A stretch of 64,000 nt of DNA from the NCBI GenBank assembly GCA_003116975.1, contig BGKB01000125.1, positions 1 to 64,000 on the forward strand, written 5' to 3'. Positions 61,074-64,000 of this stretch are shown one piece after another (positions within the stretch are counted from its first letter, which is position 1; the number at the start of each line of letters is the position of its first letter). A model generated the notes under the pieces. It saw nothing but the letters and a program-made list of their open reading frames with translations, searched no databases and was not told where the DNA came from. The stretch comes from Aurantiochytrium sp. KH105. Lineage: Eukaryota > Sar > Bigyra > Thraustochytrida > Thraustochytriidae. Position numbers and translations under genes: made by a program.

Positions 61074-64000
61074 ATGGGCCGGCGCGAGGCGGCGGCGCGT
61101 GCCACGATGGTGGCGGCGGTGTTGGCGGCGATCGTGCTGGCGCAAACGACGTGCGAGGCGGCGTGGACGTGCGAGGAGGCCTTGCGCGGGAGCGGCGACG
61201 GCTGCGACTGCGGATGCGGTGAGAGAGACCCGGACTGCGACAGCGGAGGTGGCGTCGCGGAGCTCAGGTGCCACGATGAACGCGGCCTGGTGCGCACGCC
61301 CGTGGTGAGCTCGGAATGGGTGTGCGTTGCAGAGGATGACGTCTGTGCTCCCGTCCCGGACTGCGCTGCGCTCAACCGAGAGAAAGGCAGCGACGAGTAT
61401 TCATGCGGCTCCTGCTTCTCAGGCTACATGAATGGTACGGCGGATGGCGCGTGTCGCTACTATGGCGTAACAACCTTTTCTGAGAATGAGGAATACCCGA
61501 GTACTTTTGCAGACTTCGAACCCATCGAATCACGCACCGATTACGATGGGACCGAATCAGCAGACACCGATTTCAGACCTTATGGCTCGCGCCTCTCTCT
61601 CATTCCAAAAATCGACGACGAACCTCCCACGATCATCTTGAGCATATCAGAGGAGTGGAGTACAGACGCCACTTTGTATTTGTTTGATGGTTCGAGGAGC
61701 GGACTCTACTATACATCGGATCCTGAGTTTATTCATTCGACAGATGTATATGCTGATGATCTTCCCTTCGTTGACTCGGGTGACGAATGTGCAAGAACCT
61801 TTGCGTTTGGCGATGTGAACGGCGATGAGGCGCTGGACTGGATCGTTTCTTGCGCTGGATCCGCGGAAAACTACCTCTTACTTTTCACTGGCGTAGATGA
61901 CGAAGAGTTTCCTGACTACAAAAGCCAGGTAGAAATTCAGCTCGCGAGTGTTGGCGTGGACGCAGACGGTGCGATTGACGCGGTTCTTCGAGCGCATCTT
62001 TTCGACTTTACGGGCGATGGACTGCTGGATATTATTCTTGCGCTCGAATCAGGTCAGGTGCACTTTCTCAACAACACAGGATCTCTTGAGGCGCCGACTT
62101 GGACAAGTGCCTTCAATTTTATGCCACAGGGCTTCGAAAATACAAAAGCTCGTGACCTCGCCATCACAGATGTCGATGGTGACGGACGCATGGATGTGCT
62201 GCTCATGAGCAAAGCAGGTATCCATACGCTGCAAAATGTCGGTACGGCAACGTGGCCAGAGTTCGTGGAGCCTGAAACGGAGATACTTTCTATTTCCGAT
62301 GTTCCTACCTCAAAAGGCTTGCTCTCTTTCCTGGTGTATGACTTTTTCAATAAAGGTTACGACGAAATAGCGATTCAGGCTTCTGATCTCCAAGTGACAT
62401 ATTTGAGCCCGATCCCTGTCCCGACACCCGCTTTTGCACTGGCGGATGAAGGCATAGAAAGCCTACCGAGCCTCCTTCGCTGGAGACTCGACAGCTGGTC
62501 GGATGAGGAGTCGGTGAACTTTGTGGACTTTGACGGTGATGGTGACGTGGATGTCCTGAGTGTGATGGCAAACGGGTCGTCGGGTGTCCTTCAGTACTAT
62601 CGCAATGAAGGCATAGGTGGTCTTGTCCAGACAACAGTCTCAAACGCAAGCTCTTTGGCGTCCGCCACGCATGGCGCGCCACACGAGGGCTTTGATCTTC
62701 CCGTATCGGCCTCTTCTATCACCACGGCAAGTTTTGTGGACCTCGACGATGACGGAGATATGGATATGGTGCTGTTGCTGGGTGATACACAATTCGCGTT
62801 TTACGAAAACGTACAGGGCAACTTCACGTACAGAGAAGAGGCAAGCGAGGTGATCTTCAAAATATTCTTTGAGAACATTGACAACAGTCGGTATCTCAGG
62901 GATGATATGACAAACGCCGCTGCGGCTCCTGAGACCAACCTCAAGGCTGAAAAGATCGCCTTAGACAGGGCAAAAGACACAGAGCATGGCGAAGGGCGTC
63001 GGAGAACATCAGGCGGATACTCTAACGATGATTATGGAACCGGCCAAGGTGGTTATGACGGAACAAGCGAAGGTGGCTATGACGGGACAAGCGAAGGTGA
63101 CTACGATGGAACTGGTGACGACTATCTATGGGCATCGTACCTTGTTTTTGTGTCCATGGAATTTGTGAACTTTGAAGGCGAAGGTCTCTACATGTTCGTC
63201 ACCTACATGAATGATGACATCGACGGGATCTTTAAATGTGCTCAGTTCTTCTACAATCAGAGCATGAATAGCGAGTTCGGGTCATTTACGCTTACATCTT
63301 CCAAATACGAGCACTTCCCTGCAGGAAGCACCTCGGGCACTCTACTCTTTGGCGATTTCGACGACGATGGTGCCATTGACCTCGTCACAGGCACCTCCAA
63401 AACGTTGAGATTTGTGTCCGATGTTCAAAGTGATGACTCAGGAACGTCTTCGCGGGTTTCATCATTTGACTTGGGGCTCACCTGGTCTTTCCGTCTTTCG
63501 GCAGTCGACCTCGACGGTGATGGAGATCTGGATATCGTCGCCGAAAGTGGTAGCAGCGGAGGGGAGTTTTACTACTCTTCAAAGAATGCATTACCAGTGC
63601 TCGTGGCCTTCATCAACACCGCAAAGGACTGTCGATCGGAATGCACCGGGAATCGAGCGACTTGCGCTGCATCTGGCTCTGCATCCGAGGACGAGATCTT
63701 TGAATTTGCAGCTGACGCGCAAGGCATTGCAAGTGTCGCCGCGGCCATCGGGACGTGCAATTGCCCTGCCCAGTTCCAAGGTAGTGCCTGCGAGCAATGC
63801 GCGCCCGGCAGGTATGGCACTGGCTGCAAGCAAGTCTGTCCAGACCGTTCTACAACCAATCTCGAGGCAGGGACGTTCATTTTCCCCGATGCCCCAGACA
63901 TTTCGCAGTGCGAGTGTCTTTCTCCTTTCGTTATGAACAACGACTTCGAGTGTACATGCCCTGCGGGATCTGGATACGACGAGACCACAGACACATGCGA
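61074..64000 (+). CDS. Second FG-GAP receptor-like gene, truncated by the window end
   Basis: The frame from the ATG at 61074 stays open to the last base (975 full codons). An in-frame ATG at 61107 is an alternative start. Signal peptide: MVAAVLAAIVLA. The cysteine head is nearly identical to that of the gene at 55263. Seven DxDGDGxxD-type motifs follow, with variants DVNGDEALD, DLDDDGDMD and DFDDDGAID. The linker between motifs five and six is not Pro/Thr-rich but holds Gly-Tyr-Asp-Gly-Thr-Ser-Glu-Gly repeats. The EGF/laminin and first GCC2-like cysteines are present at the edge. The membrane part should lie beyond the window. It is a tandem duplicate of the preceding gene. Confidence 0.88.
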   Translation, partial: MGRREAAARATMVAAVLAAIVLAQTTCEAAWTCEEALRGSGDGCDCGCGERDPDCDSGGGVAELRCHDERGLVRTPVVSSEWVCVAEDDVCAPVPDCAALNREKGSDEYSCGSCFSGYMNGTADGACRYYGVTTFSENEEYPSTFADFEPIESRTDYDGTESADTDFRPYGSRLSLIPKIDDEPPTIILSISEEWSTDATLYLFDGSRSGLYYTSDPEFIHSTDVYADDLPFVDSGDECARTFAFGDVNGDEALDWIVSCAGSAENYLLLFTGVDDEEFPDYKSQVEIQLASVGVDADGAIDAVLRAHLFDFTGDGLLDIILALESGQVHFLNNTGSLEAPTWTSAFNFMPQGFENTKARDLAITDVDGDGRMDVLLMSKAGIHTLQNVGTATWPEFVEPETEILSISDVPTSKGLLSFLVYDFFNKGYDEIAIQASDLQVTYLSPIPVPTPAFALADEGIESLPSLLRWRLDSWSDEESVNFVDFDGDGDVDVLSVMANGSSGVLQYYRNEGIGGLVQTTVSNASSLASATHGAPHEGFDLPVSASSITTASFVDLDDDGDMDMVLLLGDTQFAFYENVQGNFTYREEASEVIFKIFFENIDNSRYLRDDMTNAAAAPETNLKAEKIALDRAKDTEHGEGRRRTSGGYSNDDYGTGQGGYDGTSEGGYDGTSEGDYDGTGDDYLWASYLVFVSMEFVNFEGEGLYMFVTYMNDDIDGIFKCAQFFYNQSMNSEFGSFTLTSSKYEHFPAGSTSGTLLFGDFDDDGAIDLVTGTSKTLRFVSDVQSDDSGTSSRVSSFDLGLTWSFRLSAVDLDGDGDLDIVAESGSSGGEFYYSSKNALPVLVAFINTAKDCRSECTGNRATCAASGSASEDEIFEFAADAQGIASVAAAIGTCNCPAQFQGSACEQCAPGRYGTGCKQVCPDRSTTNLEAGTFIFPDAPDISQCECLSPFVMNNDFECTCPAGSGYDETTDTC
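63027..63115 (+). repeat. 24-bp tandem repeats in the receptor linker
   Basis: About three and a half units encoding GYDGTSEG, varying to DYDGTGDD at the end. They replace the Pro/Thr linker of the upstream copy. Confidence 0.88.

Overview
The window is nuclear DNA from a GC-rich, intron-poor eukaryotic microbe. The genes are long, mostly single-exon, separated by GC-rich spacers, and begin with eukaryotic start contexts. There is a kinesin, an SH3/MIT protein, mitochondrial-type presequences and a clear GT-AG intron. The gene content and very high third-position GC of some genes would fit a thraustochytrid-like stramenopile, but that placement is an inference and no marker gene proves it.

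Layout. 1-3164: a diverged 500-bp duplication flanks a secreted, GPI-tailed trypsin-fold protein that has lost two of its three catalytic residues. 3165-16491: a cluster of five von Willebrand factor A (VWA) genes of two families. Family A (three genes, minus strand) ends in an invariant seven-cysteine tail. Family B (two genes, plus strand) has a coiled-coil half and a basic tail. They form A, A/B divergent, A/B divergent modules. 16763-25462: an AidB-like acyl-CoA dehydrogenase, an EF-hand-like protein, a MoeA-type molybdenum insertase whose 3' end lies inside a 164-bp tandem repeat array, and a hypothetical membrane protein. 25463-35558: ten kilobases with no gene I can defend, but with microsatellites, direct repeats and coding-like fragments. 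35559-40549: a tandem pair of SLC13-type carboxylate transporters, one of which has a single intron. 40686-48163: an SH3/MIT protein divergent from an RluA-type pseudouridine synthase, then a CH-domain kinesin-14.

49550-64000: an array of a large surface-receptor-like family. It starts with a decayed 3' relic, followed by a MULE-type transposase gene. This transposase has lost catalytic residues but keeps a full reading frame and four SUMO-interaction-like repeats. Then comes an intact 1685-residue FG-GAP/cysteine-rich/multi-pass membrane gene, and a second copy that runs off the right end.

The most system-like parts are the paired VWA cluster, whose two families are candidates for partner proteins, and the FG-GAP receptor array interrupted by a possibly domesticated transposase. 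No tRNA, rRNA or CRISPR array was recognised.
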